Virus record (IMG/VR): IMGVR_UViG_3300042400_000613
Location: 22,018 to 86,017 of that record
Length of the DNA: 64,000 nt
DNA from: a virus
Direction: 5' to 3' (one strand)
The notes below the pieces were generated by a model, which saw only the letters and a list, made by a program, of their open reading frames with translations, was not told the DNA's origin and did no database searches. Both the position numbers and the translations under genes were made by a program. Within the stretch, counting starts at the first letter, position 1. Each line of letters opens with the position of its first letter. This document shows, piece by piece, positions 1 through 8,065 of the stretch.

Positions 1-2
1 AA

Positions 3-431
3 GAAGAAGGTGATGGCGAGAAAGAAAATAAAGATATGAAACGGATGCAAAACGAATTAAAAGAAGCTTATGAAGTTGTAAATCAACTCAAAGGAATGCT
101 TCAAGAAGTTAATCTGTTGAATTCTAAATTACTTTACACATCTAAACTTTTCCGTAACTACGCTTTATCAGAAAATCAGAAAAAAGATATTTTAGAAAAC
201 TTTGAGCGTGTAGTAACAATCAGAGAGGCTAAATTATTATATTCTACTTACGCTAAAGTACATGAAGGTGTAGACGCAAGTAAAGGTAAAAAATCTAAAA
301 ATATTACCGAATCTTTTGCTTCAAAACCAACTAACAGCACAGCTCCTTCTGCTGCTACTAAATCAAATATTGTAAACGAATCAAACAATCTACGTGCAAG
401 ATTACAAGAACTTGCAGGTATAATTAAGTAA
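3..431 (+). CDS. Prohead core scaffold protein, gp22-like (C-terminal part)
   Basis: The reading frame is open from the first bases of the window, so the gene is cut at its 5' end; an internal ATG at 36 is probably not the true start. The visible part is charged and helical (ELKEAYEVVNQLK), followed by a segment 'LNSKLLYTSKLFRNYALSE' and 'FERVVTIREAKLLY', a pattern I associate with the C-terminal core region of T4-like gp22 scaffolds. A low-complexity Ser/Thr/Ala linker and a short helix end the protein. It stops 4 nt before the major capsid gene, the same order as T4 genes 22-23. In this family the scaffold fills the prohead and is degraded by the prohead protease. The assignment comes from motif resemblance plus position. 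Confidence 0.8.
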   Translation, partial: EEGDGEKENKDMKRMQNELKEAYEVVNQLKGMLQEVNLLNSKLLYTSKLFRNYALSENQKKDILENFERVVTIREAKLLYSTYAKVHEGVDASKGKKSKNITESFASKPTNSTAPSAATKSNIVNESNNLRARLQELAGIIK

Positions 432-435
432 AAAT

Positions 436-2079
436 ATGGGAAATTTAGACCACATGCTTCCGCATGACTATAACAGGACACAAAAAGCGGAGGCGATGAA
501 ATACATAACCAAGTGGGAACCCACTGGTTTACTTGAGGGCTTGGATGAGAAAAGAGAGAAACCGCACTTAGCAGTACTTTTGGAAAATCAAGCTCGCCAA
601 ATCGTAACAGAAGCTAACAGAACTGGTACTGCTTCTAATTCGGAAGAATGGGCAGGTGTAGCACTACCTTTAGTACGAAGAATTTTCTCTTCTATTGCGG
701 CTAAAGATTTTGTTAGCATTCAGCCGATGAACCTACCTTCAGGTCTAGTATTCTTCTTAGACTTCAAATACGGTACATCACAGCCAGGATTCTTTGCTAA
801 TCAAGGTAAAAATTCTCAGAAAGACTCACTATTTGGTATTACTGATTCAGATAAGGGAGGTACAGCAGGTACTCAAGGTCTTTACGGTGCTGGAAGATTT
901 AGCTATTCTATTAATGACTATTCAAGTTCTACTCTGTCTTTCACAGGTAGTATAAATAGAATTAATACCACTAAGTTCTTTACAGGATCTGTTAACATGA
1001 CTTCTGATATTAACTACGATACTAACTTCTCTGCATCATACAAGAGCAATACAAAGTTACGTAAAGTATTTGTATCTACTGACTCTGTTTCAGGATTTGA
1101 TCCACTAGGAGTTAGAGCATTTACAGTAACAGGAACTAACATTAACGATACATTCCAACAGTTTACGTCTTATGACTTGACTAACAATAGAATCGTATTC
1201 ATTGTTTCTGGTTCTACTACAATATCTAACGTAAAAGTAAATTACCACAAACAACCTACCGACCTTACTAGAGGTGACTTCGAAGAGGGTAAAACTCAAG
1301 CGGGAGGTAATAAAGAAGATTTACCAATTCCGGAAATCAATTTGGAAATGCGCTCCGAGGCCATTACGTCTAAAACACGTAAGCTAAAAGCTAAATGGAC
1401 ACCGGAATTCGCGCAGGATCTTAACGCATACCACTCTATTGATGCAGAAGCGGAATTAACTTCTATGCTTTCTGAATATATTTCTCAGGAAATTGATTTG
1501 GAAATTTTAGATATGTTAGTTTCTGAAGCTCAGACAGTAGAAAGATGGTCAGCAAGGATTGGATTCCAGTATGATCCGGGTTCAGCTAATTTCACAAATG
1601 CAGCTACAACTGGTCAATTCTACAATCAAGGCACTTGGTTCCAGACAATCGGAACTAAAATGCAAAAAGTATCTAACGAAATTCACCGATTAACCATGAG
1701 AGGTGGTGCTAACTTTATTGTTACATCTCCAACGATTGCTACTATCCTTGAATCAATCCCAGGATACGCAGCTGACACTAATGGTGATCAAGCTAAATTT
1801 GCAATGGGTGTACAGAAAGTAGGTTTGTTAAATAGCAGATTTACTGTATACAAGAATCCATATATGACTGAGAACTTATTGTTAATGGGCTATAGAGGCG
1901 CTCAATTCCTAGAAACAGGAGCTGTTTACGCACCATACATTCCGTTAATTATGACTCCTCTAGTATACGATCCGGAAAACTTCACTCCAAGAAAAGGTAT
2001 CATGACGAGATATGCTAAGAAAATGGTTCGTCCTGAGTACTACGGAAAGATTTATGTTCACGGATTAGATTCTCTATAA
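436..2079 (+). CDS. 23: Major capsid protein, gp23-like
   Basis: This 547-residue protein has the T4 gp23 layout. An N-terminal 'KWEPTGLLEGL' and 'LAVLLENQARQ' resemble the gp23 propeptide, and 'VRRIFSSIAAKDFVSIQPMNLPSG' resembles the start of the mature HK97-fold domain. It assembles the hexameric shell of the prohead. A plausible protease cleavage site is VTE59|A60, matching the position of the known T4 site (LTE65|A66), although P3 is Val rather than Leu/Ile. Start ATG 436 follows the scaffold stop by 4 nt, and a strong intrinsic terminator follows the stop. The C-terminal 'PLIMTPLVYDPENFTPRKGIMTRYAKK' is also typical of T4-like gp23 proteins. Confidence 0.93.
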   Translation: MGNLDHMLPHDYNRTQKAEAMKYITKWEPTGLLEGLDEKREKPHLAVLLENQARQIVTEANRTGTASNSEEWAGVALPLVRRIFSSIAAKDFVSIQPMNLPSGLVFFLDFKYGTSQPGFFANQGKNSQKDSLFGITDSDKGGTAGTQGLYGAGRFSYSINDYSSSTLSFTGSINRINTTKFFTGSVNMTSDINYDTNFSASYKSNTKLRKVFVSTDSVSGFDPLGVRAFTVTGTNINDTFQQFTSYDLTNNRIVFIVSGSTTISNVKVNYHKQPTDLTRGDFEEGKTQAGGNKEDLPIPEINLEMRSEAITSKTRKLKAKWTPEFAQDLNAYHSIDAEAELTSMLSEYISQEIDLEILDMLVSEAQTVERWSARIGFQYDPGSANFTNAATTGQFYNQGTWFQTIGTKMQKVSNEIHRLTMRGGANFIVTSPTIATILESIPGYAADTNGDQAKFAMGVQKVGLLNSRFTVYKNPYMTENLLLMGYRGAQFLETGAVYAPYIPLIMTPLVYDPENFTPRKGIMTRYAKKMVRPEYYGKIYVHGLDSL

Positions 2080-2109
2080 TATTAAAGTGTTCATAATTTA
2101 TTGATATAC

Positions 2110-2141
2110 AGGCGGGGCTTCTAAAAAGCCCCGCCTTTTTT
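2110..2141 (+). terminator. Intrinsic terminator after capsid gene
   Basis: A GGCGGGGCTT / AAGCCCCGCC stem of 10 bp (11 with the flanking A-T pair) with a 5-nt loop is followed by a run of T. It ends the scaffold-capsid transcript and is one of the strongest GC hairpins in this AT-rich window. Confidence 0.93.
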
Positions 2142-2191
2142 ATTTAGACTGAACTTAATCTATATCTACTTTGTTTTAAAAAATAAAAATC

Positions 2192-2458
2192 ATGACAAAC
2201 GTAAACAGAAAAATTAAAGATTTAAAAAAGATTGATGAGAAAATTAATGATTTAGGAAAAGCATTACTAGAAAATCCGGATAAAGAAGCTTATATAAATC
2301 AAAAATTAAATGCATTATCAAATGAAAAAACATTGATTGAAAAATTTTTATCTAATATTAATTACCTGTACATTCATAAAACCATTGACGATCCTTATAT
2401 TAAATTAAAAAGATCTCCTGCTGTAAAAAAAGATGGCAACTATATTAGCAAATACTAA
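2192..2458 (+). CDS. Small coiled-coil protein, unknown function
   Basis: The 88-residue product is Lys/Glu/Asn rich, and its first 55 residues read as an amphipathic coiled coil (IKDLKKIDEKINDLGKALL...). There are no cysteines, no membrane segment and no recognisable domain. It lies alone between the capsid terminator and the PhoH-like gene. The ATG at 2192 follows an A-rich leader without a Shine-Dalgarno sequence, like its neighbours. I do not recognise the family. Confidence 0.6.
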   Translation: MTNVNRKIKDLKKIDEKINDLGKALLENPDKEAYINQKLNALSNEKTLIEKFLSNINYLYIHKTIDDPYIKLKRSPAVKKDGNYISKY

Positions 2459-2469
2459 ATTGTAAAACG

Positions 2470-2476
2470 TATTTAT
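2470..2476 (+). promoter_or_regulatory. Candidate late-type promoter element TATTTAT
   Basis: TATTTAT followed by TATAAA lies 19 nt before the ATG of the PhoH-like gene. The same element at nearly the same distance precedes the genes at 5488, 11346 and 50745. It resembles the T4 late promoter only in being a short AT box. Assignment is by recurrence alone. Confidence 0.4.
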
Positions 2477-2488
2477 TATAAAAACTAC

Positions 2489-3154
2489 ATGGCGGAAAAC
2501 ACAGAAAAGAGGTTGCCGAAGAATCCGGTAAAATTTGATATCCAATTATCAAACGACCAAAAAGAAGCTAAAGACAAAATATTAATGCACCCTGTTAATT
2601 TTGTCTTAGGTAAACCCGGGAGTGGCAAAACACTACTTGCAACTCAGATAGCTCTTGATAAGTTTTTTAGGAGAGAAATAAATAAGATAGTCATTACTAG
2701 ACCTATGGTTGCTACCGAAGAAATGGGATTTTTACCCGGAACATTTGAAGAAAAATTAGAGCCGTGGATAGTTCCTATAAAAGACAACATATCTAAAGCA
2801 TACGCGAAGCAATCAGCGGTAGAAAGATTATATAGTGACAAATCCGTTGAACTCGTTTCTTTAGCTCACTTTAGAGGTAGAACTTTTGACGACGCTATTT
2901 GTATTATAGATGAATTTCAGAACTTGACAAAAGAGCAGCTCTCCATGTGCATAAGCCGATTAGGTAAAAACACAATCATGATATTTACAGGAGACGAAAA
3001 TCAGATAGATTTAAAACATAAAGAACAATCTGCAATTAAGCTAGTACCTATAGTTGATCAGAGCAAATATGTTAATTGCGTAAGGCTTTCCACTAATCAC
3101 AGACACGAAGCATTAGATGATATATTTAAGTATTTATATCCTAACTCACTGTAA
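2489..3154 (+). CDS. phoH: PhoH-like P-loop ATPase
   Basis: The 221-residue protein carries a Walker A motif GKPGSGKT (residues 41-48), the PhoH-typical 'ITRPMVATEEMGFLPGT' segment, a Walker B 'CIIDEFQN' near residue 143, and 'FTGDENQID'. These are hallmarks of the PhoH NTPase/helicase-like family, common in large myoviruses. Its role in phage biology is not settled; RNA metabolism or a phosphate-stress function has been proposed for relatives. It is preceded by a candidate late-type element and followed within 4 nt by the large fusion gene, suggesting co-transcription. The length is normal for the short phage version. Confidence 0.92.
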   Translation: MAENTEKRLPKNPVKFDIQLSNDQKEAKDKILMHPVNFVLGKPGSGKTLLATQIALDKFFRREINKIVITRPMVATEEMGFLPGTFEEKLEPWIVPIKDNISKAYAKQSAVERLYSDKSVELVSLAHFRGRTFDDAICIIDEFQNLTKEQLSMCISRLGKNTIMIFTGDENQIDLKHKEQSAIKLVPIVDQSKYVNCVRLSTNHRHEALDDIFKYLYPNSL

Positions 3155-3157
3155 TTT

Positions 3158-5440
3158 ATGATAATTAAGTTATATGTTGGATACTACTCTCAATTTCATG
3201 CCAGCGGAGATAACTTCGCTGGCACTGAATGGGCCTTACGTCATCTTGCAGAGGCTTTTGCATCATTAGGTCACGAAGTATATATAACGGGAGACATAGT
3301 GCAGGAGAACGCTTTAAATGGCGTTATTTACTCGAAGGATTATAATGTAGAATCCGATATTCTAATTGCTCTAAATTACACTCACTACATAGATTTAATA
3401 TCAGAGGATAGTTACGATAAATCTTATTTTTGGATACATAACACAGACCCTTTCTTCTACAATTTCTATAAGGGAGAGGATGTTGATAATTTACAAGACA
3501 AAGTATTTAATCATCCTAAATTTGAAAGTGTTATTTGTGTATCTAAGTATCATAAGGGAGAATTTGACAAACATTTTCCGAATGTCCCTTCTATCATGTT
3601 ATACAATGCAGTAAAACATATAGAAAAGTCAGATAAATTAATTATTGATGATTCTTACATCTATATATCGCATGCAGAAAGGGGATTAAGAGAGATATTG
3701 ATACATTGGAGACAGATTTTATATCATCGACCTCAATCATCTTTATACATAGTAACGCCAAAATACGGAGAAAAATTCTATGAGAAGCATTTTTCTTATG
3801 TTAAAAGCACGTATAAAAATGTGTACTATCATGGATCTATGAGTAAAGATGCTTTAATGACTTTTGCGAGTAATAAAAAGTATTGGTTATATCCTTCTAA
3901 TTATGATGAGACATTTTGTGTATCTGCTGTTGAAATGCAAATGTTAGGATTGATTCCTATAACAAGATTAAGAGCAGGATTAAAAGAAACTGTATTTAAT
4001 TATATTGATTTTGATTCATGGTTATCATGTGTATTGTCTAATGATAATTTTAAAATGCTTACTAATTCATCTACATCAAATTTAAATGTATATGATGCTT
4101 TTAATCCTAAAATGATTGCTAAAGAATTTATAAATATTAATGTCATGGAAAATAAATTAAAGATAGATGCTGTCTATGTGATTACTTTTGATGTATCTGA
4201 TGAAGCTATTAATAGATACACCGCCGAATTTAATAAACTAGGTATCATACCGGGTGAGTTTCATTTATTTAAAGCTATAGATGGTAGAAATGTTAAAGTA
4301 GATTTTGATTGGTCTTTATACAATAGTTGGAAAATAGATAATCATAGTAATTCATATTATAACCGAGATATATTGCCTGGAGAGATTGGATGTGCTTTAT
4401 CTCATTTATCTGTATGGAAAGATGCTAAAAAGAAAAATTATGATTCTATTTTAATTTTAGAGGATGATTTTAAAGTAAATGGAGAGTTCCCCGCGAAAGA
4501 AATAGCATTATACGATTGGGGACTATTATACTTAGGAAGACAAAAAATCGGCGGGGACATAGACATACAAAATGAATTATACGTACATCCAGGATACTCA
4601 TGGTTATCTCATGCCTACATGTTATCAAAAGTAGGAATACAAAGAATAATAGAACAGAACTTTGAAAAATACATCTTACCAGTAGATGACTTCATAGCAT
4701 CAACATACTCAAACAACAATGAAAGATTAGATTTAACATTTATATGGAAAGACATGAATGCATATAGTTTAAAAGAATCTATAGTAAGTCAAACAAGTAA
4801 TGCAAAAACAAGTAAAACATCAAGTAATTCATTTGCATCTAACATCTATCTAACAAAAGATGTAGATAAATGGTCATCCATGTACATCAATCCTGCATTA
4901 AAGAATAAAGAATATGATTTAATTGTAGATGAACCCATACCTGATGTCTTACATTTACATGCATTTAAAAAAGAATTTTGCAATGAAGTCATAAGATTAG
5001 CAGAAGAATGTGGAAAATGGACAAAAGATAGACATTATTATTATCCAACTCATGACATGTTAATCAATGAATTTCAATTACATGATGCTTATGACATGTT
5101 TTTAAATACTTACATATATCCCCTCGTAAAATCTAATTTTGTACTTACCGGAGATAAATGGAAGAAATTTAGCTCTGAAAACTTTATTATAAAATACACA
5201 CCGGAAAATCAAGGGCATTTATCTCTACACCATGATGATTCTGCATTCTCTACCGTACTTACTTTGAATGATGAATACGAGGGAGGAGGTACATGGTTTT
5301 CAAAACAAAAGAAATTAGTTAAAGGAGAAGTAGGTGAGTTAACAATACATCCGGGACAGATAACACATAGGCATGGTGCAAGACCTGTAACTTCCGGAGT
5401 TAGATATGTTCTCGTATCCTTTATAAGACAAGTATATTAA
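3158..5440 (+). CDS. Three-domain fusion: GT-B glycosyltransferase, GT25 glycosyltransferase, lysyl-hydroxylase-like 2OG-Fe(II) oxygenase
   Basis: Residues 1-320 look like a GT4-type GT-B enzyme with an E-x7-E motif (E251...E259). Residues about 330-560 match GT25 enzymes: 'LPGEIGCALSHLSVWK' (406 on) and a metal/nucleotide-sugar motif EDD at 435-437. Residues about 590-760 resemble the hydroxylase domain of procollagen lysyl hydroxylases (PLOD). Iron ligands would be H691, D693 and H737, with R749 binding 2-oxoglutarate; 'YEGGGTWF' and 'HPGQITHRHG' closely follow PLOD wording. The order of two transferase domains then hydroxylase recalls human LH3, and mimivirus L230 also joins these activities. 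A hydroxylate-then-glycosylate role on lysine is inferred; no collagen-like Gly-X-Y protein is in the window. There is no sign of a frameshift at the joins. Confidence 0.85.
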   Translation: MIIKLYVGYYSQFHASGDNFAGTEWALRHLAEAFASLGHEVYITGDIVQENALNGVIYSKDYNVESDILIALNYTHYIDLISEDSYDKSYFWIHNTDPFFYNFYKGEDVDNLQDKVFNHPKFESVICVSKYHKGEFDKHFPNVPSIMLYNAVKHIEKSDKLIIDDSYIYISHAERGLREILIHWRQILYHRPQSSLYIVTPKYGEKFYEKHFSYVKSTYKNVYYHGSMSKDALMTFASNKKYWLYPSNYDETFCVSAVEMQMLGLIPITRLRAGLKETVFNYIDFDSWLSCVLSNDNFKMLTNSSTSNLNVYDAFNPKMIAKEFININVMENKLKIDAVYVITFDVSDEAINRYTAEFNKLGIIPGEFHLFKAIDGRNVKVDFDWSLYNSWKIDNHSNSYYNRDILPGEIGCALSHLSVWKDAKKKNYDSILILEDDFKVNGEFPAKEIALYDWGLLYLGRQKIGGDIDIQNELYVHPGYSWLSHAYMLSKVGIQRIIEQNFEKYILPVDDFIASTYSNNNERLDLTFIWKDMNAYSLKESIVSQTSNAKTSKTSSNSFASNIYLTKDVDKWSSMYINPALKNKEYDLIVDEPIPDVLHLHAFKKEFCNEVIRLAEECGKWTKDRHYYYPTHDMLINEFQLHDAYDMFLNTYIYPLVKSNFVLTGDKWKKFSSENFIIKYTPENQGHLSLHHDDSAFSTVLTLNDEYEGGGTWFSKQKKLVKGEVGELTIHPGQITHRHGARPVTSGVRYVLVSFIRQVY

Positions 5441-5468
5441 AAAGTGAAATAAAAGACTTTTTTAATAC

Positions 5469-5475
5469 TATTTAT
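5469..5475 (+). promoter_or_regulatory. Candidate late-type promoter element TATTTAT
   Basis: CTATTTATTGTAAA lies 19 nt before the ATG at 5488, the same spacing as at 2470. It is the only clear signal in the 47-nt gap after the fusion gene. Confidence 0.4.
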
Positions 5476-5487
5476 TGTAAACAGCAG

Positions 5488-6648
5488 ATGGCAGTTCACA
5501 TACCTATTTGGCCTGGAAGTGGTAGCGCAGTATCTGGATCTACACCTTTCGGAATATTTGACAAAGATAGAAATTTTCAAAAGGACGCCCCTAAAGTAGC
5601 CGTATGGTGCGCTAGAAGATTAGGATATCCTCTTAGTGACGTGGAATTACAAGATATAAACTTCTACACCGCTTTTGAAGAGTCTATATCCGAGTATAGC
5701 AATCAAGTTAATGCTCACTCTGCTAAAGACAATATACTAGGATTAATGGGATTCAATACCGGTTCCCTTAGATTAGAAAAAGAATTAGTTACCAATTCAA
5801 TAGCAGGCGTATTAGAAATATCTGCGGAATACGGTACAGAGATTGGAGTAGGAGGCAGAACCACATATTATACTGGCTCTATATTGGTAAAAGAGGGGAA
5901 ACAAGTTTATAGCCTATTAGACCCCACTAAAGTTTCATTAGAATCCGGTAATCCCGCTACAGACAAATTCGTAATAAGAAAAATGTTTCACAATGCACCA
6001 CCGGCTATTGTAAAATACTTTGACCCCTTTGTAGGAACAGGATTAGGTAGCCAAAACTTACTTGACCAATTTGGATTCGGTAATTTTAGCCCCGGAGTTA
6101 ATTTCTTATTAATGCCTATGCACCATGATATTCTTAGGATGCAGGCGATAGAATTTAATGACCAAATAAGAAAATCTGCATACGGCTTCGAGATAATTAA
6201 TAATAGAATAAGAATATTCCCTACACCGGTTAGAGAATACAAAATTTGGTTTGAATACACTTTAGATTCCGAATACAAAAATGCGAATAAAGGAGGTACA
6301 GGTAAAATAAATAGCCATGCTACTATTCCTTATTTCACTCTACCTTATTCTAGTATCAATGACATAGGTAAACAGTGGATAAAAAAATATACGCTTGTCC
6401 TATCTAAAGAAATGCTTGCTTATGTTAGAGGTAAGTACAAGACTTTACCCGGACTAGAGGACGATATTGTTTTAAATACTGAAGATTTAATGTATTCGGT
6501 AAATGAGGAGAAACAAAGATTAATAGATGTTCTTAGGATAGAGTTAGATCAATTTAGCCGTCAATCCCAATTAGAAAGAAAGATGGCAGAATCCGAAGCT
6601 CATGAAAAATTTTTAGCAGTAATTCCACTTAAAATATACGTAGGATAA
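5488..6648 (+). CDS. Neck / head-completion protein, gp13-like
   Basis: The 386-residue protein has an N-terminal segment 'VWCARRLGYPLSDVELQDINFYTAFEE', which resembles helical head-tail connector proteins that begin with 'LGyp..diEL.d....al.ea'. A central beta-rich region and a C-terminal helical region (residues about 300-375) follow. It directly precedes gp14-like and gp15-like genes, the order of T4 genes 13-14-15, so a neck role is inferred mostly from position. T4 gp13 is shorter (309 residues). Start ATG 5488 is chosen because it follows the late-type element; its stop overlaps the next start. Confidence 0.55.
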   Translation: MAVHIPIWPGSGSAVSGSTPFGIFDKDRNFQKDAPKVAVWCARRLGYPLSDVELQDINFYTAFEESISEYSNQVNAHSAKDNILGLMGFNTGSLRLEKELVTNSIAGVLEISAEYGTEIGVGGRTTYYTGSILVKEGKQVYSLLDPTKVSLESGNPATDKFVIRKMFHNAPPAIVKYFDPFVGTGLGSQNLLDQFGFGNFSPGVNFLLMPMHHDILRMQAIEFNDQIRKSAYGFEIINNRIRIFPTPVREYKIWFEYTLDSEYKNANKGGTGKINSHATIPYFTLPYSSINDIGKQWIKKYTLVLSKEMLAYVRGKYKTLPGLEDDIVLNTEDLMYSVNEEKQRLIDVLRIELDQFSRQSQLERKMAESEAHEKFLAVIPLKIYVG

Positions 6649-7184
6649 TGGCACTATTTGGAAGTGGTAGAGATGCTTCTTTAGTTAGGAGTATAAACAG
6701 AGAAAGAGTGAATAAAGTGATGGCCTTAGAGGTTGAACTTTATAAATTATCTAGGGAAGATACTAGAGAGAACATATATAGAGAAGCACCTAGTAAAGTA
6801 TTCTATAATGCTACTAGACTAAACTGTATCATAAAAAGAGGTACCAAAGAAACTATCGACACTGACTTTGGATTGGATTTTGAAAGAGAAGCTACATTTT
6901 ACTTTTTAAGAGATGATTTATTAGAGAGAGACTTGGTTATAGAACCCGGCGACTATGTATTCTTTGATATGGATTTTTATGAACTAAACAATGTATTCTC
7001 TGATAATGCATGGTTTGGAAGAAATCCTGAAACATATATACCCCATGTCTTAGGAGAAGAATCTGAATTTGGTTATAATATATCAGTCATAGCGCAAGCA
7101 CACTTAAGTAGAAAAACAAACTTAACTACCACTGATTATAGGTCCGGAATTAATGACGCGTATGATGAACTAAACAAATATTAA
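6648..7184 (+). CDS. 14: Neck protein, gp14-like
   Basis: The 178-residue protein contains 'IEPGDYVFFDMDFYELNNVFSDNAWFG', which parallels '[21 protein letters not shown]' of T4 gp14, the neck protein that caps the filled head and receives the tail. It is shorter than T4 gp14 (256 residues). Its ATG overlaps the stop of the upstream gene by 1 nt, so the neck genes are translationally coupled. The first 50 residues are a charged helix. Confidence 0.72.
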   Translation: MALFGSGRDASLVRSINRERVNKVMALEVELYKLSREDTRENIYREAPSKVFYNATRLNCIIKRGTKETIDTDFGLDFEREATFYFLRDDLLERDLVIEPGDYVFFDMDFYELNNVFSDNAWFGRNPETYIPHVLGEESEFGYNISVIAQAHLSRKTNLTTTDYRSGINDAYDELNKY

Positions 7185-7185
7185 A

Positions 7186-7962
7186 ATGGCTAAATCTACG
7201 ATAAATCCTACGGTATATAATCAACTCTATAGAAATCAAGTAAATAGAGGAGAGCAGACTAGAGAAGACGATGATTACATTAAGATTCCTGAAATTACAA
7301 TATATGATGTAGATTACTCTATACTTCAATACATTAGAAATAACATCAAACCTGAAGTTCAAGATAGAGATAGAATGATTGATGTTCCTGTGATGTATGG
7401 TAGCGGAGAACTCTGGTCTCAAATTCAATCAAATGGTTTTATGCGAGATGAAAAAAACAAACTTCTTTGTCCTGTAATTACATTATCTCGGACAAGAATG
7501 GAAGAATATAAAGCCTTCGCTAAGTTAGATGTAAACAACAGAGTTTCTAGCAGGGTATATTACAGAGATGGGTACACTCAAAATAATGCCCGGTATGGAT
7601 CTAACAATAGGGGCAATACAGATTTACCACAAAAAGAAGTCTACATATCTATAATTCCTGAATACTACTATGTGTACTATGATTTAAGCATTTGGACAGA
7701 TTTTAATGAACAGTTAAATAAAGTAATAGAGCAATTTATACCTGTCAATAATTTTGTGTGGGGAAATGATTATCAATTTGTTACACACATCGAAGATTTT
7801 ACATTTTCCGCAGTAAATATATCAAAACAAGAAAGAATTGTAAAAGCATCTACAAGATTAAGAGTATTAGCTACACTCATGCCAGCATTTGTAGAGAGAA
7901 AATCATCTATTCAAAAAGCATTATCTATTAAAAAGGTAGCAATGTCAGAAAGATTAACGTAA
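7186..7962 (+). CDS. 15: Tail sheath stabiliser / tail completion protein, gp15-like
   Basis: The 258-residue protein has 'MIDVPVMYGSGELW' near residue 65, 'LCPVITLSRTRMEEY' and 'EYYYVYYDLSIWTDFNEQLNKVIEQFIP', which align in order with T4 gp15 segments ('IRVPITYASKEHF', 'LPRINLHLVDFSY', 'IYELSIFTRYEDDMFQIVEQILPYF'). In T4, gp15 caps the top of the tail tube and sheath and joins it to the neck. Only one intergenic base separates it from the gp14-like gene. A 100-nt gap with a late-type element follows before the sheath gene. Confidence 0.8.
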   Translation: MAKSTINPTVYNQLYRNQVNRGEQTREDDDYIKIPEITIYDVDYSILQYIRNNIKPEVQDRDRMIDVPVMYGSGELWSQIQSNGFMRDEKNKLLCPVITLSRTRMEEYKAFAKLDVNNRVSSRVYYRDGYTQNNARYGSNNRGNTDLPQKEVYISIIPEYYYVYYDLSIWTDFNEQLNKVIEQFIPVNNFVWGNDYQFVTHIEDFTFSAVNISKQERIVKASTRLRVLATLMPAFVERKSSIQKALSIKKVAMSERLT

Positions 7963-7999
7963 TTTCATATTTTTTTAATTGTTTGAGATTTTTAAAACA

Positions 8000-8006
8000 T
8001 ATTTAT
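8000..8006 (+). promoter_or_regulatory. Candidate late-type element upstream of sheath gene
   Basis: ATATTTATAACAAA lies in the 103-nt non-coding gap before the sheath gene, about 60 nt upstream of its ATG, so a longer leader is implied than at other sites. The rest of the gap is plain AT-rich sequence. Confidence 0.3.
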
Positions 8007-8065
8007 AACAAATGAGAATTTATTAATAATTCTTGGTATAATATTTAATTGACAAAAACAAAAAA

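Noticed and set aside
3158-5440. That the fusion is an assembly artefact of separate genes
   Set aside because: The frame is uninterrupted through both junctions, codon usage is even, and no start codon with a leader is seen at either domain border.
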